Assembly (NCBI RefSeq): GCF_947087965.1
Contig: NZ_CAMUES010000008.1
Span: forward strand, 79,231 to 143,230
Source: an uncultured Mobiluncus sp.
Lineage (GTDB): Bacteria > Actinomycetota > Actinomycetes > Actinomycetales > Actinomycetaceae
Length of the DNA: 64,000 bases
Reading direction: 5' to 3'
Shown here: positions 9,033 through 16,819 of the stretch, piece by piece
How the letters are laid out: each line of letters starts with the position of its first letter
How positions within the stretch are numbered: the first letter of the stretch is position 1
The notes under the pieces: model-generated
Told to the model about the DNA's origin: nothing
The model's database searches: none
What the model saw: only the letters and a program-made list of their open reading frames with translations
Translations under genes and position numbers: made by a program

Positions 9033-10379
9033 TCAGGCTTCACAAGGCCGGTGGCCAGATTTTGGGGAGCCGCTCGCACCCTGTCCTGGCAGTCCCAGCG
9101 CGCGAGCGAGAATCTCGATGGGGTGAACGACTTCGGCGCCGGTTCCTTTCCGAATCTGCCAGCGACACGTTTCGGTGTCGCAGGCCGCCAAGTGGGGGTT
9201 CACGGATTTAATTTTTGCAAACAGCGGTTTACCGATGGCTTGCGCCACGGCGAATTTTTCTTTCTTTAGTCCGTAGGTTCCGGCGATACCGCAGCAGGGC
9301 TGACCCGATTCCACTACGTGCACGCCGGGGATAGTTTCCAGCATCCGAATCGCCGGCTTGCCGATACCCTGGGATTTCACCTGGCAGGGCTGGTGATAGG
9401 TCAGGGTCAAGTTCAGTGGGTGCAAGTCGCTTTCCGGGAATTCGCCCTCGTCCATCAGATGTGCGATGAATTCGGAAGTCTCGAACAGGCGTGCGCCCAC
9501 ATCTCGCAGAACAGCATCTTCCAACCCCATGATTTCGCGGGCTTCATGGCGCAGCATTCCCGCGCAAGACCCCGAAGAGGAAACGATTGGCAGGTTCTCC
9601 CCGGCGCGCTGCAGTTGGTGTGCCAGCTGCAAGACGTGGCGCGAAGCGTCGTTGAACAGCCCGTTTGATTGTGACGCCAGCCCGCAGCAGCCCTGTTTCG
9701 GGACGATGACGCGATACCCCAGATGCTCCAGCACTTCGACCGTCGCGATGGACGTGGATACCTCAAAGTACGCCCCCGCACAGCCGTGGAAGAACACAAT
9801 CGGGCCGCGGTGCCACTTCATTTCAGAAGGCAGGTACATGGTCGACTGGGGACGGCGCGGGACGTAGGGGCCGCCATAGACCTCCTTTTCGTGCCTCTTC
9901 CACCAGGTCAAGAAGCTGGTGGATTGAGCCACAGGGGTGGGGGCGTCGGCGTGGACCCCGATAACGGCCTGCACAAGTTTGCGAATCGGCCGGTTCCGTA
10001 TCGCCGCGTTTGCGATGGGGGCTAGCGGGGTCAGCAGTTTACCTTCCAGCTCAGTTTGGGTAATCAGGCGGTCGCGCAAGGGCATGTTGTCGGCCTTCAT
10101 GACGGCCCGAGCTTGGGCGTTCAGTTCGGCAATCTTTACTCCGTGGGGGCATACGGTAGTACAGATGGAGCAGCCCGAACAGTAGTCTAGGGACTTATCG
10201 ACTGACTGACCTTTGCGGAAACGCTCCGCTTGGGGACCTACGAATTTGGGCCCGGAAAAGTTTGGGGTGACCCGCATGACCGGGCATTGGGTCTCGCAGA
10301 TGGTGCATTTCAGGCACTGATCCAGGGAAGTGCGCGCCAGGTTTGCTTTGGCGTAATCTAGCGCGGTGATTTCCGTCAT
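9033..10379 (-). CDS. glpC: Anaerobic glycerol-3-phosphate dehydrogenase subunit C
   Basis: GlpC is the iron-sulfur, membrane-associated subunit that passes electrons from GlpAB to the quinone pool. The 448 residues carry two ferredoxin-like clusters near the N-terminus (CLKCTICETQCP and CSGCSICTTVCPHG) and two CCG domains later (GCAGAYFEV with KQGCCGLAS; YHQPCQVKSQG with QPCCGIAGTYG). It overlaps glpB by four bases. A short Gly/Ser/Pro-rich tail follows the second CCG domain. Confidence 0.95.
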   Translation of the reverse strand: MTEITALDYAKANLARTSLDQCLKCTICETQCPVMRVTPNFSGPKFVGPQAERFRKGQSVDKSLDYCSGCSICTTVCPHGVKIAELNAQARAVMKADNMPLRDRLITQTELEGKLLTPLAPIANAAIRNRPIRKLVQAVIGVHADAPTPVAQSTSFLTWWKRHEKEVYGGPYVPRRPQSTMYLPSEMKWHRGPIVFFHGCAGAYFEVSTSIATVEVLEHLGYRVIVPKQGCCGLASQSNGLFNDASRHVLQLAHQLQRAGENLPIVSSSGSCAGMLRHEAREIMGLEDAVLRDVGARLFETSEFIAHLMDEGEFPESDLHPLNLTLTYHQPCQVKSQGIGKPAIRMLETIPGVHVVESGQPCCGIAGTYGLKKEKFAVAQAIGKPLFAKIKSVNPHLAACDTETCRWQIRKGTGAEVVHPIEILARALGLPGQGASGSPKSGHRPCEA

Positions 10380-11677
10380 GACCGGCTCCTCTCAAGAGAC
10401 GCCAATGATTGCACGGCCGCCCAGGCGCTACCTAAGGCGAGGCCTTCACCGGAAAGCTCGCGCCATGGCGCGCAGGCTCCCAGCATTTCGCCCAAGCAAA
10501 ACACATTGTCGTAAAGCCGGTGTCCGGACGCGTCAACGGGACGCATCGTGTTATCGACCGCCACTCCTGACATCAGCACGCGTTCGAGTTCCTGACGATT
10601 TTCTCGGTCAACCTGATGAATTGAATTGAGGTAGCCGGTGGCGTTGGGTGCGGGAGTGAACACGGGAAGATTAAAGACCTTTTCTTGGATATTTAAGTGT
10701 GAGTCGCGCTCGAAGTTGCCCGAGGTCATTCCGCCGGCTGCGTCTAAAACTGCGTCAACTTTCACTTCGTCCACCCCCCCGGCCCGCGCGACCCGCAGCG
10801 CGGTCACGGTGCCGTCCAGGCTGTAGGCGGACAAAACCGCGCAGTTGGTGTGGATGTCTACGCGGGCTTCGCGGCAGCTGTTAACTAATATGTCGTAGGC
10901 GCGTCGCCCCAAGATAGAAGGGGGAACAGTGGGAACTTCGGCAACTGGCGCGTGAACCAGGGATTGAAATTCACTAAAAGTTCGCGGGCTCAATCCCAGC
11001 AGCGCTGGAATGAGGATGGTTTCCCCGGTTTGCACGGTGTCGTTCAGTAGAGTGGCGAATTTTTGGCGCAGTTTAGCGGCTCGCTGCGGATCCAGGTCAG
11101 CGACGTCAAAGTTCCTGGCGTAGTCCGTGGCGGTGACGTCGGCTTCGTTTCCGCGTCCGCTCAAATCCAGGGTCACTGCCCGCGCCGAAAGCGAGAACCG
11201 CTCAGAGCGATTGAGGTTGTCGGCGATGAGGGTCGCGGGAAAATCTTTAAATTGTTTGAGGCCCACTACCAGCAATTTCATCTGGTCACGCAGGGCTCCC
11301 GCGGCACAGGTTTGGGGCACCAGATGGGTGGGGCGAACGGATCCCAAGGCGGAAGCCAGGAATGTGTTCGTGTTCGTGGCATTGGGTACCCAAAAATCGG
11401 GCAAGGCGCGCCGATACCATTCCATTCCGGCGCGTAAGCGTTCGGTCCCAATGAGGCGGTACGGGTGGTTATCTGGCAGGTCGTCGACAGCTTGGTAAGG
11501 GTCGCCAACTACCGGGTCAGGACGGTTGGGGAGGTAGCCCAACAAATCGCCGGTGCCGGCGGAAAGTACCAGGCCGCCGAGGCCTTTGGTGTATACCGTA
11601 ACTTGGTATCCTTTTTTGTGAGCCATGAGGGCAGCGCTTAAACCGGCTAATCCCGCACCGATTACGGCGATTTTCAT
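10376..11677 (-). CDS. glpB: Anaerobic glycerol-3-phosphate dehydrogenase subunit B
   Basis: GlpB is the FAD/FMN-binding accessory subunit of the anaerobic complex. The 433-residue product opens with the dinucleotide fold AVIGAGLAGLSAALMAHKKG and has the C-terminal flavin region DNVFCLGEMLGACAPWRE. Overlaps of four bases on both sides (with glpA and glpC) show a tightly coupled operon. Nothing in the sequence looks damaged. Confidence 0.94.
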   Translation of the reverse strand: MKIAVIGAGLAGLSAALMAHKKGYQVTVYTKGLGGLVLSAGTGDLLGYLPNRPDPVVGDPYQAVDDLPDNHPYRLIGTERLRAGMEWYRRALPDFWVPNATNTNTFLASALGSVRPTHLVPQTCAAGALRDQMKLLVVGLKQFKDFPATLIADNLNRSERFSLSARAVTLDLSGRGNEADVTATDYARNFDVADLDPQRAAKLRQKFATLLNDTVQTGETILIPALLGLSPRTFSEFQSLVHAPVAEVPTVPPSILGRRAYDILVNSCREARVDIHTNCAVLSAYSLDGTVTALRVARAGGVDEVKVDAVLDAAGGMTSGNFERDSHLNIQEKVFNLPVFTPAPNATGYLNSIHQVDRENRQELERVLMSGVAVDNTMRPVDASGHRLYDNVFCLGEMLGACAPWRELSGEGLALGSAWAAVQSLASLERSRS

Positions 11678-13419
11678 CGGGCGCCTCCTGCTGGTTCGGC
11701 ATGACCTGTGCCATGATTTAAAGCCAGGTCGCCAGTAGCGCGACTAGAAACCGGGCTGGGGCCGGGCAGATGTTCCAAGTCTAAGGTTCCCATAATCCAC
11801 CTCTGCAGAGCCATTTCGCGCGCCAATGCTCCGTAGAGAATCGGAGTGATTCCTCCTAGGCGATTGGACAGGAACAGGTTCAGCATGGTGGTGCTGACGT
11901 CAGCACGCAGTGCCGCGGGGCAGTCGGTGGCGGTAGGAGTAACGGTATTGGAAGTGGGGGAATCTGGGGGAGCTACCACCGCAGAAGCGGGCGGCGTCGG
12001 AAGATTTTTCAAGCGAAAATCGTGGATAATGCCCGCGGTGCGTGCCCCGCAAAAACTGCCCTGGCAAGGTCCCATGCCAATGCGCAGCTGGCGGCGCAAA
12101 TCGTCGATATTAGCCAAAGGATTTTCAGCCAGAGTCTTCAAAATCATCCGCTGGTTGACCAGTTCACACTCGCAGATGATGGGGTCGTCGTGGCGGTCTG
12201 TTTCGCGGGCCTGCAACCGGTCGGACAAATGGCTGAAGCGGCGGGCGCGGGCAGAGGGAACCGGCTCTTGTGCGGTGGTGCAAACCCGATTGTCGCCCAG
12301 CTGGTGACACATAATGTTCACGACCTTTTCCGCCATCAGACGATAAGTCGTGAGTTTGCCGCCCACAATGGTCAGGAAACCGCGAATGTCGTCGCGTTCC
12401 AGGTGGTCGAGAATGGCCATGCCACGAGTCATGTGTCGAGTGTCAGTGACGCTGACGCGCACATCTCGCAACAGCGGGCGAGCTCCAGCCCAGACGTGCA
12501 AGGGGCGGGCTTGGCGCAAACCGGGAACCAGCTGTTCGCCCTTGTCGAGCATTTGTTGGACTTCTTCCGGCTTGATGGCCAGGAAATCCGGTTTGACGGC
12601 GGGTTGGTCGGTGGTGCCGATGATGCAGATGGGATGGGCTGGCACCAGGATGTCGCCGTCGCCGGAGAGGGCACAGCGGTTGATGACGTGGTGAACCAGA
12701 CGTTGATTAAAACCAATCATAATACCACGACCGGGTATAATTTCGATATCGCTGGCACCTGCCATTTCAGCAATCTGACCCGCCCACGGTCCGGCCGCGT
12801 TGATAACAAAGCGACAATCAACGTGAACGTCTGTGCCGGTCTTTTCATCCCGAGCTGACACCGCGCGGATTGCACCGTCCTTGACGATAATCGATTCGAC
12901 CCGGTGGTAGGGCAGGATTGTCGCGCCGTATTCCTGGGCGGATTCTAGGGCTCCCCAGATGAGTTTCCACCCGTCCACCGCGCCATCGTTGACCTGGAAA
13001 GCGCGTTTGATCTGTGGATTCAGCCGTGGTTCGGTCTTGAAAGCTGTGCCGAGGGGAATTTCTTCGCAGGTCACGCCGGCTTTGAGGGCAGCTGGGAGGA
13101 AACGGTCCGCATACTCCTCGGGGTCGCTGGGGGTCAACACAAACAGGCCACCCACGTCCTCCAGTGCGTCGGCGTTGATACGGCGCAAAATAGCGTTTTC
13201 ATCGGCGCACTGAGTGGCTGATTCGGGGTCAGATATAACGTAGCGCCCGCCCGAGTGCAGTAGTCCGTGGTAGCGAGCGGAAGTCCCTTGCCCGATATCG
13301 GCGCGTTCCAACAGAATGACATCGTAGCCGCGCATTGCCGCATCGCGAGCCACCCCGGCACCGGTAGCTCCGCCTCCGATAACGACGAGGTCAGCGTGCA
13401 GGCGGGTGAGAGAACTCAT
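11674..13419 (-). CDS. glpA: Anaerobic glycerol-3-phosphate dehydrogenase subunit A
   Basis: GlpA is the FAD catalytic subunit that oxidises glycerol 3-phosphate to dihydroxyacetone phosphate under anaerobic conditions. The N-terminus has LVVIGGGATGAGVARDAAM and the DAO-type motif YHGLLHSGGRYV. The C-terminal third carries a BFD-like [2Fe-2S] domain (ICECELVNQRM, then MGPCQGSFCGARTAG), which separates GlpA from aerobic GlpD. The final 90 or so residues are extended and Pro/Ala-rich before a helical end. It is the first gene of the operon. No strong ribosome-binding site precedes the ATG. Confidence 0.95.
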   Translation of the reverse strand: MSSLTRLHADLVVIGGGATGAGVARDAAMRGYDVILLERADIGQGTSARYHGLLHSGGRYVISDPESATQCADENAILRRINADALEDVGGLFVLTPSDPEEYADRFLPAALKAGVTCEEIPLGTAFKTEPRLNPQIKRAFQVNDGAVDGWKLIWGALESAQEYGATILPYHRVESIIVKDGAIRAVSARDEKTGTDVHVDCRFVINAAGPWAGQIAEMAGASDIEIIPGRGIMIGFNQRLVHHVINRCALSGDGDILVPAHPICIIGTTDQPAVKPDFLAIKPEEVQQMLDKGEQLVPGLRQARPLHVWAGARPLLRDVRVSVTDTRHMTRGMAILDHLERDDIRGFLTIVGGKLTTYRLMAEKVVNIMCHQLGDNRVCTTAQEPVPSARARRFSHLSDRLQARETDRHDDPIICECELVNQRMILKTLAENPLANIDDLRRQLRIGMGPCQGSFCGARTAGIIHDFRLKNLPTPPASAVVAPPDSPTSNTVTPTATDCPAALRADVSTTMLNLFLSNRLGGITPILYGALAREMALQRWIMGTLDLEHLPGPSPVSSRATGDLALNHGTGHAEPAGGAR

Positions 13420-13742
13420 ATTAAAAGCCTATCTGATGTCCGGTGAGATGGGGGCATTTCGCGCTGGCGGCAGCTGGGCGGGGGGCATTTGGTGGAGTCG
13501 GTTGCACGACTTACCGTTTTTAGAAGGTGCAGGCGGGATTGTTCCTGATTGCAAACTGTGTCTGTGCAGATAGGGACATTTTGCTGGTGGTAATTAGTGA
13601 AGTCTGGGAAGTGAAATCGGTCGTTCGTGCATTTGCTCAGATTCTTCCCGGCTAATATGCGCCGGGTGCGCCGAGCGATGGACAGAATTCTGGGCTGAGG
13701 TTACAATGGAATACTTGCCATTGGCAGGGATAACTGAATAGC
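13420..13742. other. Intergenic stretch between glpA and ssrA
   Basis: These 323 bases separate two outward-facing units and must hold the glp promoter (leftward) and the ssrA promoter (rightward). I see no convincing reading frame. A short inverted repeat, TGCCATTGGCA, lies about 25 bases before ssrA. I could not assign -35/-10 boxes with confidence. Confidence 0.5.
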
Positions 13743-14111
13743 GGGGGTGATCGGTTTCGACGGTCGGTAGTGTCTTGAGAGAAGCGGGTCGAGGAGGTGT
13801 CCTCATCTCGTAAACGATGGATACGAAACAATAAGTGCTGAACGTAACAGTACTGAATCCTTCACCTTGGCTGCTTAACCCAAGGGAACTGATTCCGTCA
13901 GCCCGCAGTTGCTCTAGCTGCGGATCCTGGCGTCGTTTTTAGAGCCACTGGAATCGCCTGGGTTACTTAGGTTGATTCGAGATTTTAGGTAACTTTAGCC
14001 CGACGTGGCCCGGTCTGTGGGCAGCGTGGGGCCGAGAATCTAATACAGACTGCACCCGGAGAAGAAGCAAGTATTCCCGATCGGACGGGGGTTCAATTCC
14101 CCCCACCTCCA
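13743..14111 (+). ncRNA. ssrA: Transfer-messenger RNA (tmRNA)
   Basis: tmRNA rescues stalled ribosomes and adds a degradation tag. The 5' end GGGGGTGATCGGTTTCGAC and the 3' end with T-arm GGGGGTTCAATTCCCC and acceptor strand CACCTCC are diagnostic. The first seven bases pair with the last seven (one G-U) to form the tRNA-like acceptor. The tag frame starts at the GCT at 13837 and ends at the TAA at 13876, encoding AERNSTESFTLAA with the usual hydrophobic LAA end. The CCA tail is not encoded: after the discriminator A the DNA reads CAA. A perfect hairpin terminator follows at once. Confidence 0.96.
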
Positions 14112-14112
14112 C

Positions 14113-14154
14113 AACGTTCAAAACCTCAGCATTTGCTGAGGTTTTGAACGTTTT
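14113..14154 (+). terminator. Rho-independent terminator of ssrA
   Basis: The arms 14113-14131 and 14134-14152 are a perfect 19-base inverted repeat (AACGTTCAAAACCTCAGCA and its complement) around two bases, ending in a run of T. It starts one base after the encoded tmRNA end. Confidence 0.9.
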
Positions 14155-14159
14155 AGTAT

Positions 14160-14233
14160 GGGGAATTGAACCCCCGTAGCGCGATGGCAGCGGCGGTAAG
14201 CCGCGTGAGCCATCGCGCAACAGTGCGGAGGCG
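14160..14233. repeat. Structured repeat, copy 1
   Basis: The copy begins with a T-arm-like block (ATTGAACCCCCGT, the complement of the tmRNA T-arm). A 10-bp stem GCGCGATGGC/GCCATCGCGC follows (14179-14188 with 14209-14218), enclosing a 5-bp hairpin GCGGC-GGTAA-GCCGC. It ends CAGTGCGGAGGCG. Copy 2 lies 159 bases further on. The layout suggests a structured RNA or DNA element, but no function is known to me. Confidence 0.75.
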
Positions 14234-14238
14234 ATTAA

Positions 14239-14294
14239 GCGAAGGCAATGATTTGCCTTCGCCGCCGAAGCACCTCTAAGCGCGCTTGCGCGCT
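14239..14294. repeat. Two further hairpins between the structured repeats
   Basis: GCGAAGGCAA at 14239 pairs perfectly with TTGCCTTCGC at 14253 around TGAT. A second hairpin, AGCGCG-CTTG-CGCGCT, lies at 14279-14294. No coding frame runs through them. Confidence 0.7.
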
Positions 14295-14318
14295 AAAAAC
14301 AGCTAAATGTAAGAGTGA

Positions 14319-14397
14319 GGAAATTGAACCCCCCGTCGTTGACGCTTGGCGGAAGCGGCGGTAAGCCGCGTGTGCCGCCAAGTGGCAGCGTGGAGGC
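14319..14397. repeat. Structured repeat, copy 2
   Basis: It has the same order as copy 1: AAATTGAACCCCCCGT, then an outer stem CTTGGCGG/CCGCCAAG (14345-14352 with 14375-14382), then the identical inner hairpin GCGGC-GGTAA-GCCGC and the end CAGCGTGGAGGCG. The outer stem differs in sequence from copy 1, yet both pair without mismatch, which looks like covariation. Confidence 0.75.
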
Positions 14398-14400
14398 GTA

Positions 14401-14424
14401 AAAACGGCACTGGTGTGCCGTTTT
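14401..14424. terminator. Hairpin with A/T flanks, possible bidirectional terminator
   Basis: AAAACGGCAC-TGGT-GTGCCGTTTT is a perfect 10-bp hairpin with A and T runs on its two sides. It could end leftward transcription from the YafQ gene at 14589 or rightward transcription through the repeats. Confidence 0.5.
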
Positions 14425-14588
14425 AGCCGGAACTTGTGGCACGGTCTGGACACTCTGATGCAGGAGCGGTCATGTTTACCAGCACGCCTTACTGGAAAAA
14501 GACCGCGCCCTGAGGGTCAAACTTGGGGTATAATGCCAACCTCGATATTTGCTTAGTTTTTCAGGTGAGCGTCATTCGTGGTGTTGTT

Positions 14589-14867
14589 TTATCCAAAAAG
14601 GTCAGCGTGAGAACCGGTGCGGGTCAGGAACAGAATGAGACGATTTCCATCTATTCGATAGATCAGGAGCCAATCGAGCCTGATGTGACATTCTCTGAAA
14701 CCGGCGTAGTTACCGTCGAGATTGTGATCCCGGTACTTTGCGTCAAGCGTATTTCTGCTCGCAAGCTGCGTAACGACTGAGTTGAGAAGTTCCAAATCCA
14801 GGCCGCGCCTTTTTGCCAGCTTCAAATCTTTTTTGAAGCGGTTGGACAGGACAACTCGTAGGCTCAT
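14589..14867 (-). CDS. yafQ: YafQ-family mRNA interferase toxin
   Basis: A 92-residue RelE-superfamily toxin that cleaves mRNA in the ribosome. The C-terminal half matches YafQ closely: RDHNLDGNYAGFRECHI, then DWLLIYRI and TRTGSHADLF, which keep the histidines and the Asp-Trp pair known to be needed for YafQ catalysis. The toxin therefore looks intact. Its ATG overlaps the stop of the upstream antitoxin gene by four bases, the usual coupled arrangement. It is the first protein gene on the distal side of ssrA. Confidence 0.9.
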   Translation of the reverse strand: MSLRVVLSNRFKKDLKLAKRRGLDLELLNSVVTQLASRNTLDAKYRDHNLDGNYAGFRECHIRLDWLLIYRIDGNRLILFLTRTGSHADLFG

Positions 14868-15139
14868 GCGAGAACGTCCTCCATGGCTTCCTGGAAGTTT
14901 GCGTAGCTCGGGTATTGTTCCGGGTGTGCTTTCATTGCCTCATATTCCTGTAAAGCGGCCAAAGTTTCCGCATTGGGAATATCTCTCGTGATTCTAAAAG
15001 GTATCCCCTGGTCACGCACGGTTTGACGAAGGAAAATTGTCACGGCAGTGGTGAGATCCATACCCAAATCTTTCAGCAACTCTTGCGCTGACCGTTTGAG
15101 ATCTGCATCCAAATTTATGTTCGTACTAACTTTGGTCAT
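14864..15139 (-). CDS. dinJ: DinJ/RelB-family antitoxin
   Basis: A 91-residue antitoxin starting MTKVSTNINLDADLKRSAQ, with the ribbon-helix-helix DNA-binding region at the front (LGMDLTTAVTIFLRQ) and a toxin-binding C-terminus. I placed the start at the ATG at 15139, preceded by GGAGGAGGGC; the frame stays open upstream to 15256 but without homology. It neutralises the adjacent YafQ and probably represses the operon. Confidence 0.9.
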   Translation of the reverse strand: MTKVSTNINLDADLKRSAQELLKDLGMDLTTAVTIFLRQTVRDQGIPFRITRDIPNAETLAALQEYEAMKAHPEQYPSYANFQEAMEDVLA

Positions 15140-15637
15140 GATTAGCCCTCCTCCAGTACAATCGTAGAACTTACGGGTTAAAAGTCTATAGTTATGTGCG
15201 TAACGTGTGCCTAATACGCACTCTTTATGTCTAAATCTGCTAACTCGAACTGACAATGGAGCTAGCCAGGACTTTGTTCTCTGGGGCTGTTCAGGACTGC
15301 AGCCGTCTCCCGAGGAATTAGAAAAAACCGCTACTAACCTGAGGGATGTCCGGAGCTAAAGAAACATTGCCATGTTGAATCGCTGGTGGTCGTGGTCAAC
15401 ACATCGGCGGGCCTGCGGCATTTCCGCGCCGTGCTGCCCGAAATAACCCGTAGTGAACACGAAATGACACTTAGAGTCAGCGCAGATTTGCACGAAATGA
15501 CACTTAGCGCCTGAGGTTAACAGTTTCAGTAATCCAGTTTGTTTAGGATTCTTGGTTCTGTGGGGTGATGGACCCACGGAGCGGATTTTACGTCCTTAGC
15601 ATAAGGCGGTTTTTAGGTGTTCTGTGCGGCTTCCGCT
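15140..15637. other. Intergenic stretch with a 17-base direct repeat
   Basis: I see no convincing gene here. The sequence CACGAAATGACACTTAG occurs twice in the same direction, at 15458-15474 and 15491-15507, 33 bases apart. The antitoxin promoter must lie at the left end. The repeats could be iterated binding sites or remains of a mobile element end; neither can be shown. Confidence 0.5.
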
Positions 15638-16129
15638 TCAGCGGGTGAAGAGTGTAGCGATGCCGGACAGGACAGCCGCCAAGAACGCTACCCCTACCGT
15701 GCTGAGTAGCCACTTTTTGCACTTGTCGCGGGCTCTGATGTAGGGCTTCAAATCCTCCGTACCGGGGATGACCCACGCATCGGTGCGCCCCACCCAGTAC
15801 TCATCGATAAAGAAACGGTCGATGAGGCTCATGATGAACAGGATCGCCGCTATCTGCCAGAATCCCGCCAGGAACCCTCTGGCGCCGTTGATTGCATAAA
15901 CGCAGACCAGCACGTAAATGATGTAGCCGGGAACACAGATTGCTTTGAAAATCACGCGGCCTCGCTTGATTCTCTCGGGTGTGGTCAGACCCAACTTCAC
16001 GCACCGTTCCTGCACTTCGGGAGGGTAAAGATACACCATATCCACCGGGCTTTTGCGGATGCCGACGACGCAGACCAAAACCAGCAGCGCGCCCAAAACG
16101 AGCCCTTCCAAGACGATTCGTAAGACCAT
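15638..16129 (-). CDS. Hypothetical membrane protein
   Basis: I do not recognise this 163-residue protein. It has about four membrane helices: GLVLGALLVLVCVVGI at the N-terminus, ICVPGYIIYVLVCVYAI, FWQIAAILFIMSLIDRFFI, and VGVAFLAAVLSGIATLF at the C-terminus. A soluble stretch between the first two contains YLYPPEVQERCVKLGL. A good site, AGGAGGTG, precedes the ATG. It lies downstream of an orphan antitoxin gene in the same direction. It is probably real given the start signal and helix pattern; the function is open. Confidence 0.65.
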   Translation of the reverse strand: MVLRIVLEGLVLGALLVLVCVVGIRKSPVDMVYLYPPEVQERCVKLGLTTPERIKRGRVIFKAICVPGYIIYVLVCVYAINGARGFLAGFWQIAAILFIMSLIDRFFIDEYWVGRTDAWVIPGTEDLKPYIRARDKCKKWLLSTVGVAFLAAVLSGIATLFTR

Positions 16130-16148
16130 CGTTACACCTCCTGGTGCG

Positions 16149-16241
16149 CTAGCCGATTTGTATATTGTGCCTCATCGCGCCCGTCCTCGCTGTGGTTGAA
16201 GCGCCTTCCACCGCAAAGTCCCGGTAGAAGATAATCTTCAT
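16149..16241 (-). pseudogene. 30-codon frame coupled to the antitoxin gene, possible toxin remnant
   Basis: An ATG at 16241 overlaps the antitoxin stop by four bases (ATGA) and reads MKIIFYRDFAVEGASTTA and on to a TAG after 30 codons. This is just where the toxin gene of a type II system should start. The product is too short for any RelE-like toxin, so it is probably a truncated relic, or possibly a short functional peptide. Confidence 0.35.
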
Positions 16242-16537
16242 GAGAGGTTGTCCAGGAATTGCGCCGCCTGGTGGGCATCGTTAAAGACTGCCCCGGTTTC
16301 GGGTTTCTCGCCGTCAATCACCTTCTGGGCATCGTCGATGGCACGAGCGGTTTGCGCATTGGGAACGTAGGCGAGGGCGGGGCGGATGGGAAGTGCCTGT
16401 TCACGCACCGCTTGCTTTAAGAACATATTGAGCGCCGTGGACATATCAAGTCCCAGGGCGTCAAAGAGTTTCTCGGCAGATTGCTTGGTCTGTGCATCGG
16501 TGCGGAAGTTAATCCGGGCTGCAGCGGAAGATGCCAT
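16238..16537 (-). CDS. DinJ/RelB-family antitoxin without an intact toxin
   Basis: A 99-residue RelB/DinJ-type protein with a ribbon-helix-helix front (RINFRTDAQTKQSAEKLFDA, then LDMSTALNMFLKQAV) and a C-terminal toxin-binding tail. The start at 16537 is chosen because AAGGGG lies eight bases before it; a GTG at 16546 and an ATG at 16543 are alternatives. The coupled downstream frame is only 30 codons, so the toxin appears lost. The region upstream holds repeats that could be its operator. Confidence 0.8.
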   Translation of the reverse strand: MASSAAARINFRTDAQTKQSAEKLFDALGLDMSTALNMFLKQAVREQALPIRPALAYVPNAQTARAIDDAQKVIDGEKPETGAVFNDAHQAAQFLDNLS

Positions 16538-16562
16538 ACCCATCACCCCTTGTCCTTAAGTG

Positions 16563-16584
16563 GTACATTGTATATCCATTGTAC
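16563..16584. promoter_or_regulatory. Operator candidate of the orphan antitoxin
   Basis: GTACA at 16563 and TGTAC at 16580 form an inverted repeat, and CATTGTA occurs twice, 11 bases apart, in the same span. It lies 26 bases upstream of the antitoxin start, where type II antitoxins usually bind their own promoters. Confidence 0.3.
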
Positions 16585-16819
16585 GCCTGTTTGGTATATC
16601 GGTAAATAAGTAATGCACAAGGGCGGGGGTTGGGGCGAGTGTTCAACTTGCGTTGTCGGTAGCTACCGTCCGGGGTAAGGGGGTCTCTTTTTGCGTGCGG
16701 GGTCTATCCGGGAAGTAGTTAGGGCATAGTTCCATGAACAGCAATACTAGGAAGTTGAGACAACTGTAGGACTCAGAGACGGGAAATTCTAAATCCGTAG
16801 GGACTAACCGACTCGAAAG

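Noticed and set aside
12022..12858. Open frame of 278 codons on the + strand
   Set aside because: It is antisense to glpA, whose FAD and iron-sulfur motifs are complete.
13420..14590. tRNA genes or a CRISPR array near ssrA
   Set aside because: The repeats have only two copies and their hairpins do not fold as a cloverleaf; there are no spacers of regular length and no cas genes.
15356..15577. Frame of 73 codons on the - strand over the 17-base repeats
   Set aside because: Its repeated KCHFV segments only reflect the DNA repeat; it has no start signal and no homology-like content.
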